From NCBI GenBank assembly GCA_951799405.1, contig OX637339.1, forward strand, positions 11,346,001 to 11,410,000: DNA of 64,000 nt. The letters are read 5' to 3'. The translations under genes were made by a program, and so were the position numbers. Within the stretch, counting starts at the first letter, position 1; each line of letters begins with the position of its first letter. This DNA comes from Agapetus fuscipes. Its lineage: Eukaryota; Arthropoda; Insecta; Trichoptera; Glossosomatidae. This document shows positions 12,101 through 20,479 of the stretch, one piece after another. Under the pieces are notes generated by a model that was not told the origin of the DNA, did not search any database, and saw nothing but the letters and a program-made list of their open reading frames with translations.

Positions 12101-12801
12101 ACTCATCGCAGATATGGGTGAAACATGCAGAAGTTCCAACTCCAATAACCCACAGCAACAGATCCCGGAAAGTAACTCTGCAATGGCAACCAATGCCCAT
12201 GAAAGTCTAAAATTCATATTCAAAGGATTCTTCATTTGAATTTAAGTAATAGATTGATGTTAAGTCATATTTATAATGTACGCCTATGTACATACAAACA
12301 TACACAGTGAGTAGATCGGCTAGAAATGTGTTTCGTCTGTACAGTTAGTTAGTTGTATTTGTAATATATTTTACTTGTGTGTGTAGAGAAGTTGACACTT
12401 ACATTGTATATTTATGTACTTAGATAGTTGAGAAATGAATAATCAGCGTAGAAGAGATATTTTTTGTGTGCACAACAGGTTTCCCTTATACAGTAATTTC
12501 GCATATTTTTTTCTTTCATAAAATGATAGATCAAAGTTTTCAAAATTCATCTGCGTTTTAAAGATTTTAATATATTGCATAGTTATTAAATTACAGCTTT
12601 TTTAAATTCATTGTACCTACTGTTTATTTGATTTATTAATGCCAACATCAAAAATATGAAATTTGTAATTCTTGTTGCAAAATATACAATGCAGATTTGT
12701 ATTTTCCAGGTTTGGGCACAAATGGAGGCACCAACGGCAGCTATACCCCTCTGCGAGTCTACCACAACGAGCGCGGCAGAAAGGGACAGTTCAGATACTA
12801 A
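53..12801 (+). CDS. Mfsd6: MFSD6-like major facilitator superfamily membrane protein (3' part, 12 exons)
   Basis: This is a multi-pass membrane protein of the MFSD6 branch of the major facilitator superfamily. The substrate cannot be read from sequence. Exons: 53-191, 752-926, 1610-1714, 2586-2759, 3265-3487, 4095-4296, 4840-5100, 5696-5860, 7066-7232, 7869-8036, 9171-9365, 12710-12801. Every junction is AG/GT and all phases join into one open frame of about 687 residues ending in TAA. The first exon reads like the MFSD6 N-terminal half and ends in GLLADR, the MFS motif A. A large hydrophilic loop with acidic stretches and many cysteines (exons at 1610 to 4296) splits the two helix bundles. 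The C-terminal half gives several hydrophobic segments and a short polar tail. The gene is partial at the left edge. The family call rests on recognition of the protein, not on a search. Confidence 0.85.
752..926 (+). CDS. Mfsd6: MFSD6-like exon with leucine-rich helix
   Basis: The exon completes the arginine codon of motif A and encodes a Gly/Ser-rich loop, then a strongly hydrophobic helix (LLLSALFYLLLLAV), ending in phase 0 at GAG before GTAAGC. The acceptor (TTAAG) has a weak pyrimidine tract. Its 3' part and donor are tandemly duplicated just downstream. Confidence 0.8.
845..1073 (+). repeat. 104-bp tandem duplication spanning exon end and splice donor
   Basis: Copies start at 845 and 949, with a third truncated copy from 1053. 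Each full copy holds the last 82 exon bases, the GAG/GTAAGC donor and about 22 intron bases. The two full copies are nearly identical. Using the second donor at 1031 would add 104 bases and shift the frame, so only the first donor fits the downstream exons. Confidence 0.9.
1366..1430 (-). mobile_element. LINE 3'-tail fragment
   Basis: A short stretch around ACAGCGCCTTTTCGTGAA resembles, on the minus strand, the 3' end of the LINE copy at 62650-63035 (cacgaaaaagcgctata). It lies in an MFSD6 intron. Confidence 0.4.
1610..1714 (+). CDS. Mfsd6: MFSD6-like exon, start of the large loop
   Basis: Acceptor TTCCAG, phase 0 on both sides, donor GTATGA. It encodes 35 residues with cysteines and histidines (for example CAEVHHCNHW) typical of the long extracytoplasmic loop. 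Confidence 0.85.
1931..2292 (-). mobile_element. CR1/L2-like LINE, 5'-truncated 3' end
   Basis: The minus strand encodes the end of a non-LTR reverse transcriptase ORF, with the signature FAVAGPVAWNNLP followed by TTFRKELKTLLF and a stop near 1967. This AP-x-W-N-x-LP then F-K-x-x-LK-x-LF pattern is common at the C-terminus of CR1/L2-like elements. The 3' tail carries GAT/ATC triplets. A second copy of the same 3' end sits at 34476-34615. It is inserted antisense in an MFSD6 intron. Confidence 0.75.
2298..2376 (-). mobile_element. LINE C-terminal fragment (family of 5470-5622)
   Basis: The minus strand reads LYFQDLKRLMNVSL, close to YFKDVKRLMDVSY of the copy at 5470-5622. It abuts the other LINE fragment, so two different LINE ends lie head to tail. 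Confidence 0.6.
2586..2759 (+). CDS. Mfsd6: MFSD6-like exon, acidic loop
   Basis: Exactly 58 codons in phase 0. It encodes a cysteine-containing start (SNCRYACERPP) and an acidic stretch rich in Asp and Glu, likely a solvent-exposed loop. Donor GTGAGT. Confidence 0.85.
3265..3487 (+). CDS. Mfsd6: MFSD6-like exon, loop continuation
   Basis: Acceptor TTCCAG, donor GTGAGA at 3488, leaving one base over. It encodes hydrophilic sequence with cysteines and a run of glutamates (KEEEEEYEPND). No membrane segment is visible. Confidence 0.85.
3515..3690. repeat. Rep-3 dispersed repeat copy
   Basis: A block of about 170 bp with GTGAAAGCTTTCATACAT and a segment beginning GATAGAAAAAA recurs in related form at 12950-13105, 20480-20635, 26170-26325 and 51095-51240. 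Several copies carry CATTCT near one end and AGAATG near the other, so a MITE-like fold-back is possible. Confidence 0.5.
3712..3830 (-). repeat. Rep-1 fragment
   Basis: A diverged minus-strand fragment of the Rep-1 family is recognised by the order AAGTTACAAAGATATA, GCCCACA and GCATGTG. It lies in the MFSD6 intron 3488-4094. Confidence 0.45.
4095..4296 (+). CDS. Mfsd6: MFSD6-like exon, end of loop and next helix
   Basis: It completes a split codon, then encodes a cysteine-rich stretch (FTCSVPKLAVLQ, NTSCNPVIQCSVED) and the start of a hydrophobic segment (FWLYLIFR). Donor GTACAG, two bases over. Confidence 0.85.
4391..4742. mobile_element. MITE with perfect 53-bp terminal inverted repeats
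   Basis: Positions 4391-4443 and 4690-4742 are perfect reverse complements (outer bases GCACCCTGAGAACG). A second inverted repeat is nested inside: CAGAATGACTCAAAAAGG near 4450 pairs with its complement near 4560-4590. There is no coding capacity. The host is the MFSD6 intron 4297-4839. Confidence 0.85.
4840..5100 (+). CDS. Mfsd6: MFSD6-like exon, transmembrane helices
   Basis: Acceptor TTCCAG, donor GTGAGA. It encodes three hydrophobic segments, including LCLLCTACIIA, AIGAALLPPLACWL and LALILVAGVMFIIAAL, separated by short polar turns. This is the start of the C-terminal helix bundle. Confidence 0.85.
5110..5262 (+). repeat. Fold-1 element, one arm
   Basis: Shares CACGCTGAAGAAACC, CAAAACGTCCGG and CAACAGATCCCGGAAAA with the right arm of the palindromic element at 25093-25272. 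The left arm is not recognisable. Confidence 0.6.
5470..5622 (+). mobile_element. LINE C-terminal fragment
   Basis: Plus-strand coding for RRTRGHPRTSYFKDVKRL and a stop after GAAFRR, followed by a GAT-triplet tail. This G-x-P-x-x-x-x-x-D-x-K pattern is usual at the end of non-LTR retrotransposon ORFs. It is 5'-truncated. Confidence 0.65.
5696..5860 (+). CDS. Mfsd6: MFSD6-like exon, transmembrane helix
   Basis: Acceptor TTCCAG, donor GTCAGT, two bases over. It encodes PPEWWWHTKSGMLALP and a helix (GALMLVLTLLGVCW). The donor uses GTCAGT rather than GTAAGT, but the phase fits the next exon exactly. Confidence 0.85.
6145..6388 (-). repeat. Rep-1 copy, full length
   Basis: Minus-strand Rep-1 running from AAGTCAAGGAA (5' end, near 6388) to AATCTAAGTTGCAAGGATAT near 6150. 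It sits inside the hAT-like element. Confidence 0.8.
6525..6665 (-). mobile_element. RTE-like LINE C-terminal fragment
   Basis: The minus strand encodes a DEMKEVCKDWKKWR-type ending, matching MKVVCKDRKKWRR of the better copy at 40620-41390. Confidence 0.6.
7066..7232 (+). CDS. Mfsd6: MFSD6-like exon, two helices
   Basis: Acceptor TTCCAG, donor GTGAGT, one base over. It encodes LLALTVTLGALPAIPILW and IFIAAFTFYIIRFAG with a basic loop between them. The placement of a Pro-rich helix followed by a charged turn is as in MFSD6 proteins. Confidence 0.85.
7463..7626. repeat. Diverged MITE related to 17695-17880
   Basis: The ends AGCGCTATTCTGCTAA and TTAGCAGAATAGCGCT are inverted. The internal GGCGATGTGATAGCG is similar to the better copy at 17695-17880. 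Confidence 0.6.
7869..8036 (+). CDS. Mfsd6: MFSD6-like exon, helices near the C-terminus
   Basis: Acceptor TTGCAG, donor GTAAGT, one base in and one base out. It encodes AVVRESQWLLLCEVLE and a helix (LCWITAVLYF), then LPVIAHFCLG. Confidence 0.85.
8172..8680. repeat. Fold-1 element interrupted by SINE-B
   Basis: The left arm (GGATCAGTTGTTGGGGTC, then GCTTCTTCAGTGTG) and right arm (CACACTGAAGAAATCCAG, resuming at GCGGAAACTCCAGCTCC near 8631) belong to the Fold-1 palindrome. The right arm is split by the SINE at 8388-8628. Confidence 0.6.
8388..8628 (+). mobile_element. SINE-B, tRNA-derived SINE
   Basis: Starts with a Leu/Ser-tRNA-like head: A-box-like TGGCCGAGAGGGCC and B-box-like GGTTCGATCCC about 50 bases later. 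The body ends at CTTCACAAATCTACTTAAA. A second copy lies at 11053-11298 in the same orientation. Confidence 0.65.
9171..9365 (+). CDS. Mfsd6: MFSD6-like exon, last helices
   Basis: Acceptor TTCCAG, donor GTGAGC, one base over. It encodes FLGAVLGSSLFSAPS, a Gln-rich turn (EQQQWLY) and a helix (LYLLCYHLILAPMC), then the start of the polar tail. Confidence 0.85.
9404..9860 (-). mobile_element. SINE-A cluster (one full copy, two fragments)
   Basis: The full copy is 9472-9800, minus strand, with B box GGTTCGAATCC and A box TAGCTCAGTTGG near 9740-9795. Its 3' part contains GGCCGGCCCCCTTACC and ends in the TGTGTAGCTTAGTTGC motif. Fragments of the same 3' part flank it at about 9404-9465 and 9801-9860, suggesting insertion into older copies. 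Confidence 0.8.
9910..10110 (+). mobile_element. SINE-C tRNA-like heads, two in tandem
   Basis: Two tRNA-like heads follow each other: TAGTCTAGTGGTTG with GGTCGTGAGCTTGATTCC (9915-9995), and TAGTCTAGTAGTAACG with GGTTTGAATCACGGC (10012-10100). Both match the tRNA part of the 5S-tRNA SINE at 45487-45914. No 5S part is seen here. Confidence 0.65.
10113..10180 (+). mobile_element. RTE-like LINE 3' end fragment
   Basis: It encodes HICGGTGRP then a stop, matching RICGGTGHP at the end of the LINE ORF at 40645-41370, and continues into the same 3' flank. Confidence 0.6.
10408..10574. repeat. Fold-2 inverted-repeat element
   Basis: TGAGTCATATAGAATCAAAG at the left pairs imperfectly with CTTTGATCCTATATAGG and TGAGTCA at the right. 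Related arms occur near 14665-14720, 15160-15350 and 59198-59240. Confidence 0.5.
11053..11298 (+). mobile_element. SINE-B, second copy
   Basis: Same order as 8388-8628: TGGCCGAGGGATCAAG head, TTTCTGGCCAGGCAGAAT body, CACAAATTTATTAAA tail. The B box is decayed (GGTTCATTCCC). Confidence 0.6.
11995..12195. repeat. Fold-1 element, complete palindrome
   Basis: The left arm GGATCTGTTGCTGTGG through TTCCGGACGTTTCGCCC and the right arm CACGCTGAAGAAACTC through CAACAGATCCCGGAAAG are inverted copies. Same family as 25093-25272 and 49570-49790. Confidence 0.7.
12710..12801 (+). CDS. Mfsd6: MFSD6-like last coding exon
   Basis: Acceptor TTTCCAG. One carried base plus 92 gives 30 residues and TAA. It encodes a Gly/Thr/Asn-rich stretch and a basic, polar tail (GRKGQFRY). 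The preceding intron is 3.3 kb. Confidence 0.85.
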
Positions 12802-12949
12802 GTGCGCTGCATATAAGCTCTGTAAACCATTATAATATTGATGAAATCTTTAAATAATTTATACACAGCTTGTCAGTGTCTACAATATGTTTCTGTAAAT
12901 TCAAATGTAATAGTTTTTGTCCAGTTTCCCTCCACCATTTATAAATTAA

Positions 12950-13105
12950 TAGCCATTACACACTAGACAAATTCTGCCTTAATTCTGCTCGGTTTGTGTG
13001 TAATTTTTTATATCCCATGCCGGGCCAGAAGTTGGTAGTGTATGGAGATGTATGAAAGCTTGCACACAGCTTAAGCCATAGACAATCCAGGCAGAATGTG
13101 TTGTG
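12950..13105. repeat. Rep-3 dispersed repeat copy
   Basis: Contains TATGAAAGCTTGCACACAG, CCATAGACAATCCAGGCAGA and a CATTCTGCC-type end. It lies within the likely MFSD6 3' UTR or just past it. Confidence 0.45.
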
Positions 13106-13111
13106 ACTGAA

Positions 13112-13290
13112 GTATAATCTAAGTTGTAGATATATTTTATTTGCATTCAAATTTTACTTGTTTTGCACATGCACAAACATGCAAGACTGTTGCTTACAAA
13201 TGATGCGAGCGAACGTGCACAAGAAAAGATGAATCTCAAATAAAAATATGCTCTACAACTCTTGCCACCATTCTCTGAACAGGGAAAGCC
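13112..13290 (-). repeat. Rep-1 diverged copy
   Basis: The minus-strand order AATCTAAGTTG, GCATTC, CTACAACTCTTGCC and CTCTGAACAGGG matches Rep-1. The internal part is rearranged. Confidence 0.5.
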
Positions 13291-13462
13291 AATAAACAGC
13301 AAACAATCAACTAATATAACCTTACATGTACAAAATCTTCCAGTGATTTTCTTTTACAAAACTGCGTTAAACGTTCAAGATTTAGAAATACTGTTTCATA
13401 TAAGTTGCATTCAAAGATGGGATTGTGGTTTGTATGGGATGACAAAATATTGTCATGCCCAC

Positions 13463-13630
13463 TTTTGTAAGGCCCTCCCTGCATATTATGTTTTGTAAGG
13501 CCCTCCCTGCATATTATGTTTTGTAAGGCCCTCCCTGCATATTATGTTTTGTAAGGCCCTCCCTGCATATTATGTTTTGTAAGGCCCTCCCTGCATATTA
13601 TGTTTTGTAAGGCCCTCCCTGCATCTTATG
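13463..13630 (+). repeat. 28-bp minisatellite, six copies
   Basis: Six head-to-tail copies of a 28-base unit (TTTTGTAAGGCCCTCCCT then GCATATTATG). Only the last copy differs (GCATCTTATG). The array lies 660 bp past the MFSD6 stop codon. Confidence 0.95.
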
Positions 13631-13639
13631 TTTTGTCCA

Positions 13640-14915
13640 TAATATGCAAATGTAGTGATTTTAAACAAGATCTGTACTTGTTTATAAGTTTTAAAAATAA
13701 ATGTTTTAATTTAATACAAATGCAAGCTTTACCTTAAATATAACCACAAGCCAACAATGGACCTGGCACATTTGAAATTGGTCAAAAACATGTGACATCA
13801 CTTGGCCAGGCTAACTACAGGATAGTCAATCATAACTTCAAGGCAATTTTATTTAGATTGAAAAAACGCTGAAGTGCAAAGTGCTGCATTTAGGATAACT
13901 GTCACCGGCATATATTTTACAATGCTGTAAAATAAAAAAGTCTCTGATTATCGAGAATACATTTTTTATTTAAGTACTATGAGTGACGTCACATAGTTGA
14001 GGAATACTTTAATGTGCCGAGTCCATCGGCTTAAAAGAGCTTGTAAACACTGCCTCAATACAGTCAATTTTATATAATAAAGTAAGGTTTTCTTAATGTA
14101 GATAGCTATATTTTTAATTTTATTGTTAGCACTAAGAAACAAGCATATTTTTTTAATGATATGAGAAATGTGTTGTAGCTTTTTTACATATTTATTTTTT
14201 CTAACTGGCACATTTTTGGATGACATTTGTGATGGCAACCCAGCACAATGCGCATCAACATTACAATGTAAAAATGTCGAGAACTTATTCTTAAATAAAC
14301 CTCATTAATTAATTATTTAAATAATCAGTCTCTCTGTTTCACGGATCTGATTTCACTTACTTTAGTTTTAGCTATTTACAAAAAATAATTTTGTAACTTT
14401 TATATGAAAATGTTATTATTTAATATTCTCCTATTTGTATATTCTACAAAACAAAATTGTTCTCAAAGAATAACAGCTTTACTTTAGGCATCTATCAAAA
14501 ACAATTTTACTCATTTTACTTCTGAATTAGTTTATAATAATTATCTATAGATGTTTTACAATTTATTTTAAGGAATACACATTTACAAATGTAAATATTT
14601 TTAATAATTATTTATTAACATGTAGGTACAGCCAATTTATGGTAATCTTAAAAAACAAATAAGTTGTCTAGAATCAAAGGCATCAATCTAGATTTTTCTT
14701 AAATGAGATAAATATTGACGGTTAAAAGGATGTTTTGGTCAAAAATGAGTTATGAATGCTATCCTACTTAAAATTTTCCGCTTTTTCTAATGCGCTAACT
14801 CCCACAGCTCTACGATGATTTTTTGTTGTTGTTTATGCCCAAGCAAACAACATTGAAATGATAAGAAAATGATTTCTTGTATTTTCAACTTAAATGTAAC
14901 AAAGGGTAAAATGTG
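13640..14915. other. Gene-free AT-rich spacer
   Basis: No supportable gene was found. An AATAAA at 13696-13701 is a possible but unproved poly(A) signal for MFSD6, about 900 bases after its stop. A diverged Fold-2 arm lies near 14665-14720. Confidence 0.5.
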
Positions 14916-14917
14916 AG

Positions 14918-15135
14918 GTGGCCAGCTTTACGTCAACCACTTCACTTGAAATGGGGGTTTGTCAGCTCCTGAAGGGGCTGGTCTTCATTTCTTGCAAAAG
15001 CTGAGTAAACCTTACCAGTATTTTGATTTTGGGTTTCAAAAAATCACAGAAGCGGTATACCATTTCTGTCACCCTTGGTGGGGTTCCAATCCTAGCCCTC
15101 TGCCATGCAAAGTAAGCATTCTACCAACAATATTT
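14918..15135 (-). mobile_element. SINE-A diverged copy
   Basis: Minus-strand copy with the TTACGTCAACCACTTCA body and the CTGAGTAAACCTTACC segment. The tRNA-like head is decayed (ATTCTACCAAC end only). Confidence 0.65.
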
Positions 15136-15379
15136 ATCTCATTTTTGAAAAATATTATATGCATCCGCCTTTGATTCTGTACAACTTACTTAAATGTCTT
15201 CTTCTCCACCCTGGCCCTTTCCCATTATTTGGGTGTCATCTTATTTGATAATTGTATGGCAACACAAAAAATCATTTTCTGATAATATTCATTTAACTTT
15301 TTTTTTTTAAATCCTAAATTGCTGCCTTTGGCTCATTATGACTCATTTATAGTTACACGGCTTTCTTTGTTTAAATATG

Positions 15380-15590
15380 GCCTTCAATGATAAAAGCTTT
15401 CCCATCTCTGTTGACACAACAATCATTTTTTTCGGGCTATGTAGCCGTGGTCTGGTTGATTCATTCCGGACAGTTTCGCCCATTGCTTCGATGGGCATTA
15501 TCAGCGGTTGGCTAGTCGCTGTGATCTTCTTACAGGATCTGGTGTTCTGGAAGCAACGCTAGCCTTTGAATTAGTATTGTTGTTTTCGTG
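15380..15590. repeat. Fold-back fragment related to Fold-1
   Basis: TAGCCGTGGTCTGGTTGAT, TTCCGGACAGTTTCGCCC and GATGGGCATTATCAG resemble Fold-1 arms but with a different interior. It may be a sister family. Confidence 0.4.
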
Positions 15591-15845
15591 AGAAATCATA
15601 TTTCCCATCTCTGTTCCACATACTAGAGTCCATGTTAGTTTTCTCAGCTAGGCGGGGAAAGTTTGTCGCAGTGTGTGTACATATGTAACTACAGGTATAC
15701 AACCTTCTCACTGTTTACGTATTAGCTGTAATCAATTTGCATTTGTGTATACATGATTACTATTGACAGAGGAAAGGTATGTTTAGATTATTGAAATCCA
15801 AAATTGTAACCACAACTGTGTCAATCATTTCTTCTTTTTCAATTC

Positions 15846-16146
15846 CGGTCAATAGCTCAGTTGGTAGAGTGCTTGCATTCCATGCCGTGAGCTCGGGTTC
15901 GAATCCCCCCGAGGGTGTCAGAAATGATTTCCCGTTTCGGTGTTTATTTCAAAACCCAAAATAAAATACCGGCAAGGTTTACTCAGCCTTCACAAGAAAT
16001 GAGTACCAGCCCTCTCGGGAGCTGAGAAACCCCCACTTCAACCGAAGTGGTTGGGGCAAGGCCGGCCCCCTTACCTGTAAAAATAAATAGGTTCCACATG
16101 CGATAACGCGGCAAGAAGTTACACTATATGTGTAGCTTAGTTGCAC
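15846..16146 (+). mobile_element. SINE-A, best full-length copy
   Basis: Plus-strand tRNA-derived SINE. A box TAGCTCAGTTGGTAGAG and B box GGGTTCGAATCCC are intact and about 35 bases apart. The body runs through CCGTTTCGGTGTTTATTTC, CAGCCTTCACAAGAAATG and AAGGCCGGCCCCCTTACC, and ends at TGTGTAGCTTAGTTGCA. At least a dozen copies or fragments are in the window. Folding as a functional tRNA is not supported. Confidence 0.85.
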
Positions 16147-16544
16147 GCGCTACAGCCCAATTCAAGCCTTGTTCTCCTTCCACCTCTGCCTCCAACTGCG
16201 CTATTCATCAGATGCCGCTGATCAGCTCCCAACTTGTAAAAGCTGAATTCTATTCCTCCATTTCATCCCTCCATCTCAGTCTGGGCCTTCCCACTCTTTT
16301 TCTTTTAAGATTTTTAAATGCCTATTCCCTTTCACTGTCAATGTAATTCAAAATATGTGTTAGTTCATAAGAATGTGTTTATTTAGTGAGATACAGATTA
16401 ATAAAGCATGTAAAGTGATGTTGTTTGCTGGAAAATGTGCAGATACTTTTCAATGGAGATTTGATTTTTTAATTGTCAAATAAATAGTTATCTAGGTTGA
16501 CTTATGGACATGGCTATTTGACAGAATTTTTTTTTATTGAATAG

Positions 16545-16760
16545 ACATCGACGGCACGACAACACGGTATGAGTCTTGGCCTTCTCAATAAACAGCAGCC
16601 ACCGCTGCCTGTCCAATGCCTTCCTCTTCAAGTTCCAACATTCTACCACACAACAGTCTACTCTGTCCAGCTATTCTGTTTTGGGTCCATCATGACAATC
16701 TTTTCTAGGCTCTAATGGTCCATTCACTAAATACCTATGACGCAGCCAATGTAGTCTGCT
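16545..16760 (-). mobile_element. Possible LINE-derived sequence
   Basis: Moderately GC-rich sequence with CAGCAGCCACCGCTGCCTG. A similar motif occurs at 47720-47800 (CACTGCCAGCGCTGTCTG). This looks like a repeat related to LINE 3' regions but no domain is visible. Confidence 0.3.
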
Positions 16761-17194
16761 AACTTTTATTGACTGCACAAGTCAACATCTTGGTGCAATT
16801 CATGGGGCATGCAGTTGTTTTGTAAACTTCTTTATTTGATAATTGGAAAATCATCTCTATTAATTGTAATATTTTGTGTAACTTGTTTAAATATTTAACA
16901 TATGTTTAGATAGTTTTCATCGTTTATACGCTTTGTAAAATTTTTGGTATTATCCGGGCATCTAGACTACATGTAAGATGAGCGAGGAGAAATATATTTG
17001 TAGGTTATGTAATTTTTTAATTCATTACATTAGCATTTCTGTGTAAAACATTAACTTGTATGTGCCTTGTGATGACCAAAATATTTTTTCTTATTTAGCA
17101 TTTTTTATTAATATAAAATGTTATGGCACAAAGGAATGTCTAAAAGGTAAAAAGGCTTCACCCTCTTTTCTTTTAATAAATTTGTGAAGCTCCT

Positions 17195-17420
17195 TGACTG
17201 ATAGGTTGGTATGAGGCTGACCACCCATGCTGTAAAAATTGGTTCACTTTTGCCAATGCCACCACGGTTCAGGGAACGGCGGCAGGAGTTGCAAGGTTTT
17301 GCTTATTTGTATGCACAGAAGCAGAATGTGTAGGCGCGAACCTACATGTGCCTGTCTGTGGGCATGCATTTAATATGAGCCTTAAATGTTAACATATCTT
17401 TGCAGCTTAGATTATGGAAT
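17195..17420 (+). repeat. Rep-1 copy
   Basis: Plus-strand copy from GCTCCTTGACTGATAGG through GGTATGAGGCTGACCACC to TGCAGCTTAGATTATGG. Confidence 0.75.
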
Positions 17421-17694
17421 GCAATACACCAACCTGTTTTTGCTAAAAACAGGTAAACAAAAACAGGATTTCTAAAGATCCTTGAACAAAGACCTGTGAC
17501 GTTTGCCCGCTGAAAAAAATTACAACATCCATCTGAGACGGTTTCTATCTTTGGAATAATTAATAATAGAAATAGAAAATGTTTTTTTTTCATTTATTAA
17601 TATTTTGACATGGACATTATCTTTTTGCCTTTTAAACTTCGAGTATGATGATAGTGAGTGTAACTGACAGCAGCTAACTTCTCTACTAGTTGTT

Positions 17695-17880
17695 GGCGCT
17701 ATTCTGCTAAATTCCTTACGACCTTAAGGCGACGAGCTGGCGATTCGTGTCCAAAATAGGTCGGGAGCGCTAGCGCTTGCTAAAGAGCTCCATAGATAAA
17801 AAATCACAGTACATTTTATTTTCGGATACGAATCACCAGCTCGTCACCTTAGGTCGTAAGAAATTTAGCAGAATAGCGCT
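17695..17880. mobile_element. MITE with about 50-bp inverted repeats
   Basis: GCGCTATTCTGCTAAATT, ACGACCTTAAGGCGACG and CTGGCGATTCGTGTCC at the left are mirrored by GATACGAATCACCAG, CGTCACCTTAGGTCGT and AATTTAGCAGAATAGCGC at the right. No coding capacity. Confidence 0.8.
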
Positions 17881-18133
17881 TCAGATCACTAAACATGGGA
17901 GCCTCTTCACGTGCAGTAACATGTAGATGATCATGATGATGATGTTTAGGTAATGCTTATTGTATTCACAGTAACAAACTACATTTAAGTCATTATTGTT
18001 TTTTCTTCAAGATTTATCATGAATGTCAAAATAAATGTTTTTAAAAAAATGCACCATGTATTATTTTATTTCATAAATGAAGGATTTTTTCTGTCTCCGC
18101 CGCTTGTTAGTCATGTTTTAAAAGAGTACTTGG

Positions 18134-18293
18134 ATGGCTCATTCACAACAGCAATACCCCATCAAGTTTTGCTTGAAGCTTGGAAAAAATGCAACCAAAA
18201 CATTTCAGATGCTTCAAGAGAAGTCCAAAGATGACTCCATTTCAAGATGGCTGGCTTGTGTCACCGGGAGGTGGCACAATGCGTTCAAGAGAG
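18134..18293 (+). pseudogene. Mariner-type HTH_48 domain relic
   Basis: The plus strand reads IKFCLKLGKNATKTFQML followed by SISRW and RWHNAFKRAG. This resembles the N-terminal helix-turn-helix of mariner/SETMAR-like transposases (K-x-G-K-x-A-x-E-x-x-x-ML ... W-x-x-x-F-K). No catalytic DDE/D region follows. It is a fragment, and the call is by pattern only. Confidence 0.5.
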
Positions 18294-18299
18294 CTGGTA

Positions 18300-19735
18300 A
18301 ATTTTATTATTATTTTCTTCTTCTTGTGCCATTTCAGGTCCCTTCAACGTCAATGATCACTTGTGAAAATGTTTCTCTGTCTGTTACGGAGCCACGAGAT
18401 CCGTTTTCCCTCAATCTTTCCTCCAAGAATCAAATGTAGCAGTCCATACTATTTGATATATTACCTAGCATAAAGACAATTAATAAAGCAAATAATTCAA
18501 GTCCTTTTGTTATTTTTTTTTGTTCAATTCCAACCCTTTATTTCTTTAACTAGTTTTATACAAAATTTTTGAACATGTGCAGTGAACATAGACATTACAC
18601 CCTACACAGTAAAATCCAAAAACATGCCAATGTTAAAATATTTATAATTAATAATTATATATGTAACATGATCTACACTAGAGCTACACTTACAGCTAGC
18701 ACATATTGGAGAGTCCTAGATGATACACAAATTAGCCGTGTAACTAAGTAAACTGTGTTATCGTATGCGAGGAAGGTTATTTAATATTTACAAATGCCGT
18801 CCAAAGCAGACATTACATAACCTAAACAACTTATTCGATATAAATGGCTGAATCTGTCAATCCCTGAGGATTATAAAAATGTTCATTTTGTATTTAAAAT
18901 AAACTAAAAAATACTCAGAACCGCGTGTTTCAAACTTTGCTTAGTGACTTTATACTGAATGAAAAGGAGAAACTTATGACAGTTATGCGGGTAGATTTTA
19001 CTTTGACATTTAAGTCACATAAGCTAATGTAGAAACGACGCAGCCTAATAGTAAGAGCAAAGTGTTATTGGCGCTATAAAATCTAAACACGTTTCACAAT
19101 GCACCTTAGGCGCTGGGTAAATTAATGCCTATTTATTTTTTGTAATTCCGGAATATTGTATTTCTTTTGGAGATGTCATTTCTTCATTAGTAACAATTAT
19201 AAGATAGACAATGAACAGTGTCGGCTTTGTGATCCGGCACTTGATTCTGTTGGATTACAGAGTAGGAGAGCTATGGTAAAATTTGATCGACATATTTACA
19301 AATTAAAATTAATTAGACTTTTTGGGTATTTGACCAACAGCTGAAGGAGAATTTAAATTATTCTCCACGTTTCATTGGCATCGTAGCTAACAACTTCAGA
19401 AAACACCATTTCTGTAATACGATTATGGATGAACGGATTTGCGTATGTTTTCTTTTAATGCAATAAATGTGATGAAGTCTTTGGTTATGACGTCAAGGAA
19501 ACTTCAAAAACACATTGTAAGTTCTTCCCACAGCAGTTTGCCAGATATCCGAGGAGTGTGATTTATTTTAACGTTATTTTAATTTGCAAATACGAGAGCT
19601 ATATTTCTAATGCGGGACTATTAAATGCGTCGGATTACAGAGTTTAAAAATGCATATCATATTATTTCTGAAGGAGTTCCATAGGCAAAGGATTTTGAAA
19701 TAATAAAAAATAACATTGACGGCAATTCACTGTGT
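18300..19735. other. Gene-free AT-rich spacer
   Basis: No coding exon, RNA gene or clear repeat was recognised here. Open frames are short, AT-rich and without recognisable domains. Confidence 0.5.
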
Positions 19736-19741
19736 AAAATT

Positions 19742-20005
19742 CTATCTAATCTAATCTAATCTAATCTAAGTTGCAAGGATATGTTACATTGAAGATTCAC
19801 ATTACATGCATTCTCACAACCAGACACGTACAAGTTCGCGCTTGCACATGCCTCATGTGAACCTACAACATAAAAATCAAATCTCAAATGGACATACACC
19901 CTGCAACTCTTGCCGTCCTTCCCTGAGACAGGGGTGACATTGGCAAAGTGAACCATTTTTACAGCATGGGTGGTCAGCCGCATACCAACCTATAAGTCAA
20001 GGAAC
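19742..20005 (-). repeat. Rep-1 full copy with CTAAT tail
   Basis: Minus strand, from AAGTCAAGGAACC (5' end, near 20005) to a run of ATCTA/CTAAT units at 19742-19765. The run forms the 3' tail of the element (TTAGATTAGATTAG in the sense direction). Confidence 0.85.
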
Positions 20006-20479
20006 CATTTCCCCCATTCCCCCATTCCCCCATCCATCCATTCCCCCAAATATAGAATATTCCAGACAGAGCGCTTCCTGTTTTTCCTTCCACATCTAGA
20101 ACATACCTTTTCAATAATCAATCTCACTTTGGTCCATCACAACACTTCACAAAATATCTAGATTAATCTTTATTTACACAACATCCATATGGAAATTCAT
20201 TACATATCTATAATTTAGTAGAAAGTTCTTTAGATTAAAAAATAAACTATTTCATTTTAAGTAATTGATTTATTTATTTGTTTAATTTGACAAGCAGACA
20301 CATTGAGAGCAAGTATAAAAATGATATAATTATAAATGCAGATACTTAAACTCAAGAATTTAACAAAGAATAACTGAATAAAAATCCTAGAATTTGATTT
20401 AGCTTGATGATTGATGTGGTTTATTGAGGATTTTAATGATTATAAATGAAAACTGTCATCTATGGTTTTTGTGCGACTG

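Noticed and set aside
13463..13630. CRISPR-like array
   Set aside because: The 28-bp units are contiguous with no spacers and the genome is eukaryotic.
15846..15920. tRNA gene
   Set aside because: Intact A and B boxes belong to a SINE-A head; acceptor and anticodon stems do not pair properly and the same head recurs in many copies with a common body.
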